Below, one piece after another: positions 54,153 to 64,000 of a stretch of 64,000 nucleotides of DNA. Where the stretch lies: positions 1,736,001 to 1,800,000 of the forward strand of contig NC_085889.1 in assembly GCF_035222375.1 (NCBI RefSeq), in the 5' to 3' direction. Numbering within the stretch: the first letter of the stretch is position 1; each line of letters starts with the position of its first letter. A program made the translations under genes and the position numbers. The stretch is from Podospora pseudocomata (lineage: Eukaryota > Ascomycota > Sordariomycetes > Sordariales > Podosporaceae). The notes beneath the pieces are model-generated. The model had not been told where the DNA came from. It searched no databases and was given only the letters and a program-made list of their open reading frames with translations.

Positions 54153-56521
54153 CTAGTTGACAATCTCCTCCGTCTCCTCCAGCACCTCCTCCATGATCTC
54201 CTCAATGACCTGCTCCTCACCGTTGGGCGCAACCTCGGCCGTCTTGGCCTTGAGGAGCTCCTCCACAGGGTCGGCGGGGAGGCCGAGCTCGGCACGCTCC
54301 TCGGCAACCTCCTCCTCCACCACCTCGCGCCAGTTGTACCAGTCCTCGAGCAGACGGCGTCTCTCCTGGACGACAGCCACGTCGGCGCTGCTGATACGCT
54401 CAGCATCCTCTTGCTCAAAGATTCTCGAGTACTCGCGGAGGTTCTTGCGGATCTGCTTCTGCTCCTCCTTGCTGAGGAGAGTGGCCGGGCGGGGACGCCA
54501 CGCCCATTGCTTGAACTTCTCAATGGGCTCTTCACGGAGCTGCTCACCCCTGAAGTCGTAGATGTGGTATCCGTTCTCCATCTATGGTCAAACATCGTCA
54601 GCAAAGTGCACATTTTGGGAATTAGTGGAAAACAACATACGGCGTGCTTCCAGGCAGAGGCCCAGGTGGCAACGTAACGTCCAGAGGGGTCCCACTCCAC
54701 GTCGGTGACGCCATAGTGGTCAGCAGTGTTCATGAGCTGCAAGTTGGCTGTCAGGTCCTTGTCCGACTCTGGCTTCTCGCCCTCAAAGTCGAGATCGTAG
54801 AAGTCGAGATCCGAGCTCTGCGTGTTGTGGACGGTGGCCACAACGACGAATCTGCCCTTTGGCGACCAGTAGATGGCGTTGCTGTTCTTCTTCTCGAGCG
54901 TCCGGAGGTGCTTGAAGTTACCAACAGCGTTCCCCTTGGCCTTTTCGGGGCAGAAGAAGGCAACAGACGTCTTGGGGGGAACAGCGGTGGCGCCAACGGG
55001 CTCAGTCGTCGTGATGGTGACGAATCTGTCACCCTTGGGCTCCCACGCAAAGTTGATGACTGTGTCCTTGATGGTGTCGACAACCTCGACGGGGACACCC
55101 TTCTCCTTGATGCGGAAAATCTCCAGAGTGGTGGCCTGGGACTTCTTGGACTTGGAATGCCTGTCAACCTTGACGCAGAGGTAGGCACCCTCTGACTGCC
55201 AGTGAAGTTTGGCATCGGAAACACTGAAGAGGTTGAGCGATCTGACGACCTGCTTGGAGGGAATGCTCATGAGACCGACTCTGGCGGGGTTGCTGCCAAT
55301 CTCGGGGGTCCAGAAGCAGAAAAGCTGCTCATACTCCTTCACACCTTCTCTCTTCACGGTCGCGGGCGCCCAGTCAAAGTCCACCACGCCGTCAAGCTTC
55401 ACGGTGGTCTTGTCGAGGAGGTTCATCCTGGGAAGCTCGTACACAGAGATGGATGTTCCTTGGTTCAGTCTGGCGACGTACTTGTCATCGGCAGACCACT
55501 TGAACGCCGGCCAGGGGAACTTGGCGGGCTTCTTGGCCTCACCATCGGGTCCGGCGGGGGTGTCCTGTTGGGCAAAAGAACGAATGGGCTTGCCGGTCTC
55601 GATGTCCCAGATCACATAGTTCTTTCCATCATCGTCGATAGACAGCTGGGGGTGGCCCTCATCAGGAATGGAAATAGGCCTGTTGGACCACGTAACGAGG
55701 TAGTTTTCGTTGGGCGAGAAGGCAACGAGGTTAACGAAGGGATGGGCGAAACGCCTGATTCTCGTCCAGGAGGCACCACCCCAGAGCTGAACACCCTGCT
55801 GGTGAACTGAGGTGAGATATGTGCCCAGGGGCGACCATTGCACAAAGGTCTCGGTCCAGTGTGGGCGGTCGACAATGTTCTCGGGCTGGTCCTTTTCATT
55901 GTTCCAAAACACACCGACCGTGTCTCCCCTGTACATGACGAACTGATCTCTGCCGCGGCCCGAGGGGTCGGCCATGAAGGAGCGGAGGTGCTCCTTTTCT
56001 TGGAAAGGCTCGATGGTGGGGGGAGTGTACTCCTCGTCGATGCGACCCTCACGGCCATAGCGGTCGATGTCGGTCAGCTTGTTGACGCGCAGAGTGTGCT
56101 TCTTGTCGAGAGGGGAGTAGTCGAGCTGGCGCACGGCTGCGGCGGCCTCGGCGGGCGATGAGTACTCGACAAAGGCAAACCTGCAGTTTTATTAGAGGGG
56201 GGCACATCATCCAAAAAAACAAAACAAAAAATGTGGACCGCCCACGTACCGCAACGACTTGCCATGGTCACCAAAGGGCATGAAGATGGCATCCTCGCTG
56301 GTCTTGCCAACCGTGTTGAGCTTCTTCAACAAGAACTTGACGAGCTTGGGCTTCTGCTCCTCGGTGACCTCGGGAAGGCCGTCGATGACGACAAAGGTGT
56401 CGTAGCCCTGCTCGAGCTGGACCTCATATTTCTCCTTGAGATCCGACACATCAACCTCGTCGTAGTCGAAATCCTCCTCGTCGAGGTTCTCGTCGCGCAG
56501 AGTCTCATAGGACGGCGCCAT
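54153..56521 (-). CDS. Eukaryotic translation initiation factor 3 subunit B (eIF3b/Prt1)
   Basis: Exons 56521-56250, 56180-54641 and 54581-54153 (introns 69 and 59 bp) encode 746 residues. The N-terminal RRM (about 40-120: [31 protein letters not shown]) is completed only across the first intron. The body is a WD40-like propeller with [59 protein letters not shown] and [13 protein letters not shown]. The C-terminus ([29 protein letters not shown]) is the helical segment that binds eIF3i/eIF3g in yeast. eIF3b is the scaffold of the 43S-bound eIF3 complex. The start at 56521 gives [19 protein letters not shown], matching fungal orthologues as I recall them. It is divergently paired with CCT2. 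Confidence 0.96.
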
Positions 56522-57281
56522 GCTGGGCAGACTCTTTCTCGGTTGGCTGGGTCTACTGCGAAAACGGCCTGGGGTGTCTCTTTGGCTGCTGGATTGCGCT
56601 GTCGCTGGACGTGGTCTGCTTCGATGTCGGTCGGGATAAATGAGATTTTGTGCGCTGCGCAGACTGTGGTGGGGTTCGAGAATGGTTTTTTTGGTAGAGT
56701 TGCCAAAAGAGCCCCACAAATTTGGTTCTGCTGGGAGCTGCCTGGGACTTGGATTACTTCTACTACAGTACAGACAGAAGAGAGTCGACGGCTTCAATAA
56801 GGCATCAATGTCAATGCCAATGTCAATACTAGCCCAGTTGTAATTGTGCAGATAAGGTATCTCAGCGGCTTTATCCTTTGTCTGTCTCCCTCCTCGCCTT
56901 GTTCTGTGAGCTTGGGCAAAGATTCGCAGCGTGTAAAAAAACTTCCCTTCCCGGCAGCGACCCAAAGCTGCTTGGCGAGGGGCTGCTGCAAGGTGACAGG
57001 CAAGTGGCGGACAGCTGTGTCAGCGGGCGGTGAGGGGAGCTCTCAACTTTTTCTGCCGGTCGCGACCGCAAAAAGATGGCCCGGCCAGGCAGCTTTGGCC
57101 TTGTGTGGTGCAGTGTTGACTGCCAGAGCCTGGTCCCCATAGCTGCCCCTCCTCCCCACGGCGACCCATAATACCTAGTACCAACTACGGATATCTCCTG
57201 AATCTTGGGCCACCGCAACTTCAAGTCGAGGTTAAACTAGGTACCTTATAGACCAGATATACCCAATCTTGAATCAGTGCC
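56522..57281. promoter_or_regulatory. Bidirectional promoter region eIF3b / CCT2
   Basis: This 760-bp interval is the only upstream sequence for both eIF3b (minus) and CCT2 (plus), two highly expressed housekeeping genes. No TATA box is obvious next to either start. Short frames present here do not resemble genes. Confidence 0.6.
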
Positions 57282-59061
57282 ATGGTCTGTCTACTCTATC
57301 TATTCTTGTGTTCTCTCTTTCTCTAAACTAATCATACCCCCGCTACAGGCTTCCTTCAGTCCCACCCAAATCTTCGAGGAGGGCACCACACAGGAGAAGG
57401 GTGAGAATGCCCGTCTCAGCGCCTTCGTTGGCGCCATCGCCGTCGGTGATCTGGTGAAGAGCACACTTGGCCCCAAGGGCATGGACAAGATTCTACAGTC
57501 TGCGTATGTTGCTGGTCCTTGCTGTAGACGTTGTCATCATTTACTAATCTAGGTCATGTTCATCACAGCTCGACCGCCGAGATCATGGTGACAAACGACG
57601 GTGCCACCATCCTCAAGTCCATCTCCCTCGACAACGCCGCCGCCAAGGTCCTCGTAAACATCTCCAAGGTTCAAGATGACGAAGTCGGTGACGGTACCAC
57701 CTCGGTCACCGTCCTCGCCGCCGAGCTGCTTCGCGAAGCTGAGAAGCTCGTCGACAAGAAGATCCACCCCCAGACCATCATCGAAGGGTACCGGATAGCC
57801 AGCCAGGCCGCCCTCAAGGCTCTCGAGGCCTCTGCGGTCGACCACAGCAACAACCCCCAAGCGTTCAGAGAAGACCTCCTCGCCATCGCGCGGACGACGC
57901 TGAGCTCCAAGGTGCTCGCCCAAGACAGGGATCACTTCTCCAAGCTCGCGGTCGATGCCATCATGAGACTCAAGGGTTCTTCCGACCTCAGCCACATTCA
58001 AATCATCAAGAAGGCCGGCGGCAAGCTCTGCGAGTCATACCTGGACGAGGGTTTCATCCTGGACAAGAAGATTGGCGTCAACCAGCCCAAGCGCCTCGAA
58101 AACGCAAAGATCCTCGTCGCCAACACGTCGATGGACACGGACAAGGTCAAGATCTTCGGCGCGCGCCTCAAGGTCAGCTCGACCGCCAAGCTGGCCGATT
58201 TGGAAAAGGCCGAGAAGGAAAAGATGAAGGCCAAGGTGGAAAAGATCAAGGCGCACGGGATCAACTGCTTCATCAACAGGCAGCTCATCTACAACTGGCC
58301 CGAGCAGCTTTTTACGGATGCCGGCATCATGTCGATCGAGCACGCCGACTTTGACGGCATTGAGCGGTTAGCTCTCGTGACGGGCGGCGAGATCACCTCG
58401 ACGTTTGACCACCCGGAATCCGTCAAGCTCGGCCACTGCGACTTGATTGAGGAGGTGATTATTGGTGAGGATACCCTGATCAAGTTCTCGGGTGTGGCTG
58501 CTGGACAGGCGTGCACGATTGTGCTCCGCGGTGCGACAGATCAGCTGCTCGACGAGGCCGAGCGCAGTTTGCACGACGCGCTCGCTGTTCTTTCCCAGAC
58601 TGTCAAGGAGCCCCGGACGACGCTTGGTGGCGGTTGTGCCGAGATGGTGATGGCCAAGGCTGTGGAGGGGGCTGCTACCCGGGTCGAGGGCAAGAAGCAG
58701 ATGGCTGTTTCTTCCTTTGCTGTCGCTCTCAGACAGCTGCCTACCATTCTGGCGGACAATGCTGGTCTTGATTCCGGGGAGCTGGTTGCTCGCTTGCGCA
58801 AGGCTATATATGATGGCTTGACCACGTATGGTCTTGACCTGATGACGCCTGGTGGCGGCATCACGGACATGCGGGAGCTTGGTGTTATTGAGAGCTACAA
58901 GCTGAAAAAGGCGGTGGTTTCTTCGGCTAGTGAGGCGGCCGAGGTGAGTTTTTTTTCTTTTCCCTCCCTTTCGTGGCCAGTGACTGACGTAGTGTTTGCA
59001 GCTCCTGCTCCGTGTGGATGACATAATAAGGGCGGCCCCCAGAAGGCGTGAGAGACATTGA
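57282..59061 (+). CDS. CCT2: T-complex protein 1 subunit beta (chaperonin CCT2)
   Basis: Four exons: 57282-57284, 57349-57503, 57569-58943 and 59002-59061 (introns 64, 65 and 58 bp), giving 530 residues. Exon 1 is the ATG codon alone. The splice gives [19 protein letters not shown], as expected for fungal CCT beta. Group II chaperonin motifs are [41 protein letters not shown] (nucleotide binding), [13 protein letters not shown] and [12 protein letters not shown]. The C-terminus is [19 protein letters not shown]2 is one of eight subunits of the cytosolic TRiC/CCT ring that folds actin and tubulin. A start at an internal ATG would lose the conserved N-terminus, which supports the ATG-only exon. 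The first donor GTCTGT is weak, but the acceptor and branch (CTAAT...CTACAG) are strong. Confidence 0.94.
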
Positions 59062-59226
59062 AGCGTGATGTGCTGGACGGTAGCATTAGCATGAGCGGGC
59101 CAGGCCTGTATAATATCACCCTTTTAGACGGCCTGAATGAAAAAGGAATATCGACATCATCTGTCATGTCACCACCGATACCCAAGAAGATAGCGTCAAA
59201 CGATGGTGTGTTATTACTATGCAATC

Positions 59227-61440
59227 TTACACATCCCAAACAACCTCCAAAACCTCATCCACAGGCTTCTTATCCTCCCCCCTTGGTGCGCGGTAGATGT
59301 ACAACTGTCTAAACTGCTTCTTTCTCTTCCCTTCCCCAGTCCAGTAGGCATCCACAAGCAACCACTGCTTTTTTTGTCCCTCTCCGAGCCTTGGTCGCAA
59401 GGGGCCGTAGGCTTCGTCGTAGTCGCCCGAGGAGGCGTACTGCCATGTTGCTTCGACTTTTTGGAGGTCGGGGAAGGAGCCGGGAGGGAACTCGGTGTAG
59501 GAGTAACCGTTTACCCAGAGACCCACGGTGGAGGAGGAGGAGGAGGTGGTGGTGGTGGTGTTGCAGCCGGTTTTGAATCGTTGGAGGAAGCAATCGCCGC
59601 AGAGGGAGGTGATGGCAGACATTTGGGAGATTGGGGCGTGGAACCAGGTTTTGTAGTGGTGGAGGCTTAGGAGGGGGGGGGAAGGGGGGTTGTCTCTAGG
59701 GCGGAGGAGGTCGGGTGTGGGGAGGTGTTTGAGATGGGGGTTGGAGGGGTTGGCTGCTCGGTCGAGGAAACCGGTGAGGGAGATCCATATGCGGGAGGGG
59801 GGGGAGGGGTGGTACCATTTTCCAGTGCCTCTCCCACCAGCGGCACCACCGCCTCTTTCTTCCCGAGGGAGGTGTTGAACGTCGCTGGGAGGGATGGGAG
59901 GGTTGTCCCATTTTCCAGTCCCCTTCCCTCCGGCAGCACCACCGCCTCTGTCCTCCCTCTTCTCTCCCCCCCTCCACCTTCCGGTACCTCTGCCACCAGC
60001 AGCACCACCGCCTCTCTCCTCCCGGCGGAGCTGTTCGGGATCTCTTGGTGGAATCCCAGGGTTCTTCCATGGGTCAAGATACCTCCTCGTCCCCCCTCCC
60101 CCAGCAGCACCACCCCCCCTCTCTTCTCTCTTCACGCGTTTGTGATCTCTCGGTGGAATCCCAGGGTTATGCCACGGATCAAGATACTTCCCCTCCCTTC
60201 CTCCCCGCCTCTCCCCCCCCCTCCTCCTCACCCATCCCCCCTCAAAGAAACCGGAAACATCCCCCCTCAAATCCCCCTGCCACAACCCCCTCACTTCCGT
60301 CAGCCTCACTTCCGTAAACCCATAAACACAATCCCTCAACAGCCCATCCCCCCCTCTGTCCCTCCCCCCATACTCAACCGCACACCTCTCAAAGTAGGGA
60401 ACCAGCTGCTTAGCCAGCGGCACAGAAACAAACAACCCCGCCCCCCCAAACGCCATCTCCCCGTACTGTCTATTCGCCGATTTGCTTTCTGACCTGGCAC
60501 CGAGATACAACGGCACTGACGGGTCATATCTTCCCAACGCAACCGACAGGCGGTGCAAAGACGGAAAAAAAGTGTCGTCGTCGATGAGGGAGAGAAACGT
60601 GGTTTGGGGGGTGGAAAAGGATAACAACGTCGACAAGAGGAGGAAGTGCAGTTGGGGGGTGGTGTAATTCTTGGTGTGGGGGGGGGGTGGAGGGGGGGGG
60701 AGGGCGGAGACTAAGATGGAGCGGGAGTGGTACAGTTTTAGTAGGGAAGATGAAGAGGCAGAGGGCGAGGGGAGGGAGTGGTAATCTGTTATTGTGAGGA
60801 TGAGTCTTGATTTGGAGTGGGACAACCAGTGGGCGAATGCTGAGAGGGTGGACTCGGAGGAGAGACGCTCGTAGGTGGAGGCTACGCCGAAGATGAGCTC
60901 CGGGTGGGGGGTTTTGGGGTAGGGTTTTGAAACGGGGAGGGAGATGGGGGTGCACGGTGGGAGGGAGAGGTTTTCGTCGCTGAGGGTGACGCCGATGGTT
61001 GATTTGTCTGAGGTGAAAGGGGTGGTGATGTTAGAGACAAGATTTCGATCGACGGTCTTGTCGTAAACGGGTTTGATGCATTGCTGGGTGTAGCGGATTG
61101 TGTCTGTAAGGCCAAACTTTTCCTGTCGAAGGTATTCCAGCTCCGGAGGTCGAGCGAGGTTCCGACTTGATTTGCCTTCTACCGGGAGCTCTGGCGGTTT
61201 TGGTTCTTCTGCGGCATTGTCCGCTTGCGGGGTGAAGGGTGAGACTTTGTCTGGGTGCTGTCGGTCGAGATGGAACCATTCCCCCGCTAGGTTCTCAACC
61301 ATGGACTGAGCGGCTGTGATGGAGACGGTTGGCGGGATTCCATTGTGAACTCGGAGGGCGGTAAACAGCAGGAGACTCAGGATAACCGACAGCAATACCA
61401 GGGTAGCTCGTGAGAAACACCGTGGGGTCACCATCATCAT
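59227..61440 (-). CDS. Fringe-like glycosyltransferase (DUF604/GT31-type), type II membrane protein, with repeat insertion
   Basis: A single exon of 737 codons from ATG 61440 (MMMVTPRCFSRA). A signal anchor (ATLVLLSVILSLLLFTALRV, about 13-32) predicts a Golgi type II protein. The catalytic domain has ELIFGVASTYERL, SRLILTITDY, FLSLIDDDTFFPSLHRLSVAL (DDD metal site), YGEMAFGGAGLFVSVPLAKQL and, after an insertion, LSLHHYKTWFHAPISQMSA and CGDCFLQRF, the order of fungal DUF604 proteins. The insertion (about nt 60190-59800) is a Gly/Arg-rich tandem array with four units, each carrying E-x-RGGGAAGG and mostly followed by W-x-NPxIPP. Relatives as I recall them go almost directly from GDVSGFFE to the LSLHH segment. 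The frame is open upstream to 61707 without a preferred ATG. Donor and acceptor sugars are unknown. Confidence 0.75.
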   Translation of the reverse strand: MMMVTPRCFSRATLVLLSVILSLLLFTALRVHNGIPPTVSITAAQSMVENLAGEWFHLDRQHPDKVSPFTPQADNAAEEPKPPELPVEGKSSRNLARPPELEYLRQEKFGLTDTIRYTQQCIKPVYDKTVDRNLVSNITTPFTSDKSTIGVTLSDENLSLPPCTPISLPVSKPYPKTPHPELIFGVASTYERLSSESTLSAFAHWLSHSKSRLILTITDYHSLPSPSASSSSLLKLYHSRSILVSALPPPPPPPHTKNYTTPQLHFLLLSTLLSFSTPQTTFLSLIDDDTFFPSLHRLSVALGRYDPSVPLYLGARSESKSANRQYGEMAFGGAGLFVSVPLAKQLVPYFERCAVEYGGRDRGGDGLLRDCVYGFTEVRLTEVRGLWQGDLRGDVSGFFEGGWVRRRGGERRGGREGKYLDPWHNPGIPPRDHKRVKREERGGGAAGGGGTRRYLDPWKNPGIPPRDPEQLRREERGGGAAGGRGTGRWRGGEKREDRGGGAAGGKGTGKWDNPPIPPSDVQHLPREERGGGAAGGRGTGKWYHPSPPSRIWISLTGFLDRAANPSNPHLKHLPTPDLLRPRDNPPSPPLLSLHHYKTWFHAPISQMSAITSLCGDCFLQRFKTGCNTTTTTSSSSSTVGLWVNGYSYTEFPPGSFPDLQKVEATWQYASSGDYDEAYGPLRPRLGEGQKKQWLLVDAYWTGEGKRKKQFRQLYIYRAPRGEDKKPVDEVLEVVWDV
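59800..60200. repeat. Coding minisatellite inside the glycosyltransferase gene
   Basis: On the plus strand a unit of about 45-50 bp, roughly CCxGTxCCTCTxCCxCCAGC followed by GCACCACCGCCTCT, recurs near 59819, 59917, 59979 and 60090. The first, second and fourth are separated by GGGATTCCACC-type spacers. Translated on the minus strand it gives the E-x-RGGGAAGGxGTGxW repeats. Confidence 0.8.
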
Positions 61441-62567
61441 GTAAGGGGCATGTCGAGCGGCGAGCGGTGCTTGATCTGAGACTTGCCGTGTCTTGACCAG
61501 AAATAAAACTCTGGAAAGAAACTGACGGTAAATGACATTCACAGTCCTGTGTCTGAGAGAGAGTTGAGGGCTGCCCTTGACAGGATCTGCGGGCAAGGGT
61601 TGCCGGCAGCGGGACAAGGCAAAATGGTGATCTCCCTCATGCAAGATTCCTCCCGTCAGTGACGCCGGAACCACTTGGCACCCCATCAAGAATCTACAAA
61701 GCAACACTGTGACAAAACTGAACCCGATTGCTCAGTCTTGATCACAACTCCCGGCATGTTCAGAACCAAGCATATCCAGCCAACAGAGCAGGGTTTCCTC
61801 GAAACCGATCATTGTGACCGGATTCGTGACGAGCCAGACACACCAGATGTAATACTATAACCCGATATCAGCCCGAGAGTCATGGTTCAGACAGCCCTGC
61901 GCTGGGAAAACGTCAACTTCGGATGCCTTGACCCCACAGATGCTGTCAAAACTTTTGAGAAACCTGCCACGGCCGGCAACTCGAAACAATCTGTGTGTGC
62001 CGTGTCGTCGGGGCCCACATACCGGCCAAGGCGGCATATATATTACCTGGTCCTTGGGAGTTGCCAGTGGAAAGGCCACCGCCAAGTGTCCCAAGGCCTT
62101 GTCAATCCGGAATGTCCAGGCTCTTCTACTCATAGCCAGCGAGAACCCCAATGCACGCTGGTCCGTGATTGACAGGTGAACATACAGGAGTCTTGGAACA
62201 GCAGGCGTGCCACAGCTGCATCCCCAAGCCAGACGTCGCCACAAGTACTTGGTGTCACTAGCATCATCGGATGAAGTTGGTGATACCTCATGTAAAGACA
62301 CATCCGACCTGAGAGGATCAGCCGCCAATGCTTGGCCGCTGTAATACCAGCCGCAGGGCGCGCAGGCATCCAATCCAAAGACTTTGTGTCAATGCGACAA
62401 TATACCGGCAGATTAACCGATCGTATGTCTCCGACACCCGAATCTTGGAAAATGGGGGGGAGCGGCTGGTTCTCGGTGAGCCGCCGTGGAGTCTGGGAGG
62501 TTTATCCTTGCCCGTTTCTGTTCGGAGCCGGAGAGGGTCATTAAGCGTAGTCTCAGTAGGCAAAATC
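61441..62567. other. Intergenic, nothing recognised
   Basis: About 1.1 kb with the glycosyltransferase promoter on the left and the 3' side of the transcription factor on the right. Short frames on both strands have no family resemblance. Confidence 0.5.
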
Positions 62568-64000
62568 TCAAAAGTAGCTGGCCAAGTCGATATGCCCATC
62601 CCCATCAAGAAGCGGGAACAGGTTCAGGGCCCCAAAGGTTTGGTCGGCATTTTCTTCAAAGCCGCTAAAGACAGAAAACTCGGGTGTTCCTGTCATCCCA
62701 AAAAACGTAGACTCAAAGTCGAAGCCAAAGCGTTGCATCACCGCATCGTCTTGGGATGGATGGGGCTTGTCTGGTTTGCTGCTGCTTTCTCCCGGTCCTG
62801 CAGCTGGGTTTGTTTTGGATTGTGGCCCGTCAAGACCGCCATCGCTTCCCCGAGGAGATCGCGGTATGAGCCCAAACAGCTGTGACGAGCTCTCTGTCCT
62901 GCGTGCCCGCTCCTGTATCTCCTTCTTTTCCAGGTATTCTAGTGCTGTGCTCAGTAATGACTTGGCAATGAGCGAGTATTGAACCGCGTGGGTGTCGGTT
63001 TGCGCGAAGTATTCGAGAGCGGTAATGGCAGCGCGGCAGTACTTCTCGATGATGCGACCAAACCCGCCAATGAGACCGACACCGAGGACGAGCGAGGAGG
63101 CAAACAGCCATGACCTAAGACAAAAGTCAGCTTTGGCAAAAAAGAGAAGAAAAGAACCGACCTACACGATAACAGGTGCCCGTCTTGTCATCAGACCTCT
63201 ATCGATCAGGTCCTGAATGGGTTCAACCATCAGTATTGCTGCGTCGATGCAGGCATCCGCAAGTTTCGACTTTCCCGAAGTCGTGGTTGGTGACGGACAT
63301 CCATCGGAAAGCCTTCGATGTAGCTCCACCATCAAGAATGGCCTCGAGACCAGCATCACTGCGTAATAATACGAGGCCAGCACCTGGCAGGCACCATTCA
63401 CCACTCCAGCATCGACGTCCCCTTCCTCATTATCCTCCACCACCTCCTTCAACCTCTCCAACCATTGCCCTGACCACCCTCTCAGCTCTCTCGATATCCC
63501 CTCGGTCAACCTCGGCGAGATTTTCCTCCTCGAATATACCTCCACCACGACACTCTCGATCACCAGGAATATCTGTACCGACGCGTTCAACAGATCAAAC
63601 TTCTCCCTCCCGGTTTCGTCCGGCTGTCTGTACGGCACCGTACAGTCCACATCCGATGTCGCTGGCGGTCTCCCCATCGACGTCGACAAGAACAAGTCCA
63701 CCACCCTCAGGCTCTTCCACAACCTGTCCCTCTGCCTGTGGATGTCGGGCCCGAACCTCGCATTGACCGCGGTCCTATGCACCCCTATCGACAGCGCTGC
63801 CCGTGCCGCCAGCCCAAAGAACAAAAACGCGGCATTAATCTGACACGCCCCCAGCGAGTACAGCGTGATAAGTATAAAAACCTGCACGCTCGCCACTCCC
63901 AAATTCCCCCCTAAACTCGCAAGCGCCACGTTCCTCGCGTAGTCAAAATACTGCTGCCCCGTCCCTTCACCCCCCTTCTCAATCTTCTGGCACCCAATCG
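62568..64000 (-). CDS. Fungal-specific transcription factor (Zn2Cys6-type, partial)
   Basis: The gene enters from the right edge and ends at TGA 62570-62568. Exons in the window are >64000-63166 and 63114-62568, joined over a 51-bp intron (GTAGGT, CTGAC, TTAG). The first segment has the middle homology region of fungal Zn2Cys6 regulators: FILITLYSLGACQINAAFLF, LAARAALSIGVHR, RDRLWKSLRVVDLFLSTSMG and RPPATSDVDC. Helices follow, and after the intron SWLFASSLVLGVGLIGG and an acidic, Phe-rich C-terminus (FDFESTFFGMTG, FSVFSGFEENADQTFGALN) that looks like an activation domain. The Zn2Cys6 DNA-binding part must lie outside the window. Regulated genes are unknown. Confidence 0.88.

Noticed and set aside
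59725-60492. Plus-strand frame with repeated PLPPAAPPPLSS units
   Set aside because: It is the reverse reading of the minisatellite inside the glycosyltransferase; the minus frame continues into conserved domain motifs, the plus frame does not.

Overview
The window is nuclear DNA of a filamentous ascomycete, most likely a member of the Sordariales. This rests on short GT-AG introns (about 50-90 bp) with CTAAY-type branch points, CT-rich leaders, C-rich codon use and fungus-specific families: DUF3632, DUF7580, UstYa/DUF3328, fungal rhodopsin-type membrane proteins, CVNH and DUF1996. The species assignment is inference. I placed exon ends by eye, using reading-frame continuity across GT-AG introns. 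Sixteen genes are intact or nearly so; one further hypothetical gene, at 34.4 kb, has an unresolved frame.

Layout. 0-5.6 kb is a gene graveyard: a decayed DUF7580 gene (minus strand), a decayed C2H2-type gene and a gene interrupted by a single stop codon. 6-11 kb carries a DUF3632 protein, a secreted T1-type ribonuclease with a GPI-like tail and an acyl-CoA dehydrogenase. 12.7-21.5 kb holds core stress and RNA genes: IRE1, the convergent ribosome-quality-control ligase HEL2/ZNF598, and a SWIB/DEK-C nuclear protein. 22.7-32.8 kb is more lineage-specific: an FAD monooxygenase, a fungal rhodopsin-type membrane protein, a secreted DUF1996 protein and a SNF2-like ATPase with a frameshift near its start.

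33-40.5 kb is gene-poor. It holds relics that standard gene callers would miss: an aminoglycoside-phosphotransferase-like pseudogene and two tandem UstYa (DUF3328) genes in decay, with their introns and most HxxHC motifs still legible. I read this as the remains of a secondary-metabolite (possibly RiPP-type) locus. It is the most interesting part of the window.

40.5-64 kb returns to ordinary genes: a TBC Rab-GAP-like protein, a small secreted CVNH-like protein, a delta-12 fatty acid desaturase, a wrecked Fot1/pogo-type DNA transposon (51.7-53.5 kb), eIF3b divergent from CCT2 (whose first exon is only the ATG), a GT31/DUF604-like glycosyltransferase carrying an in-frame minisatellite, and the 3' part of a fungal transcription factor that runs off the right edge.

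The intact genes do not form one pathway. IRE1, HEL2, eIF3b, CCT2 and the desaturase are housekeeping proteostasis and lipid genes, separated by islands of fast-evolving or dying accessory genes.
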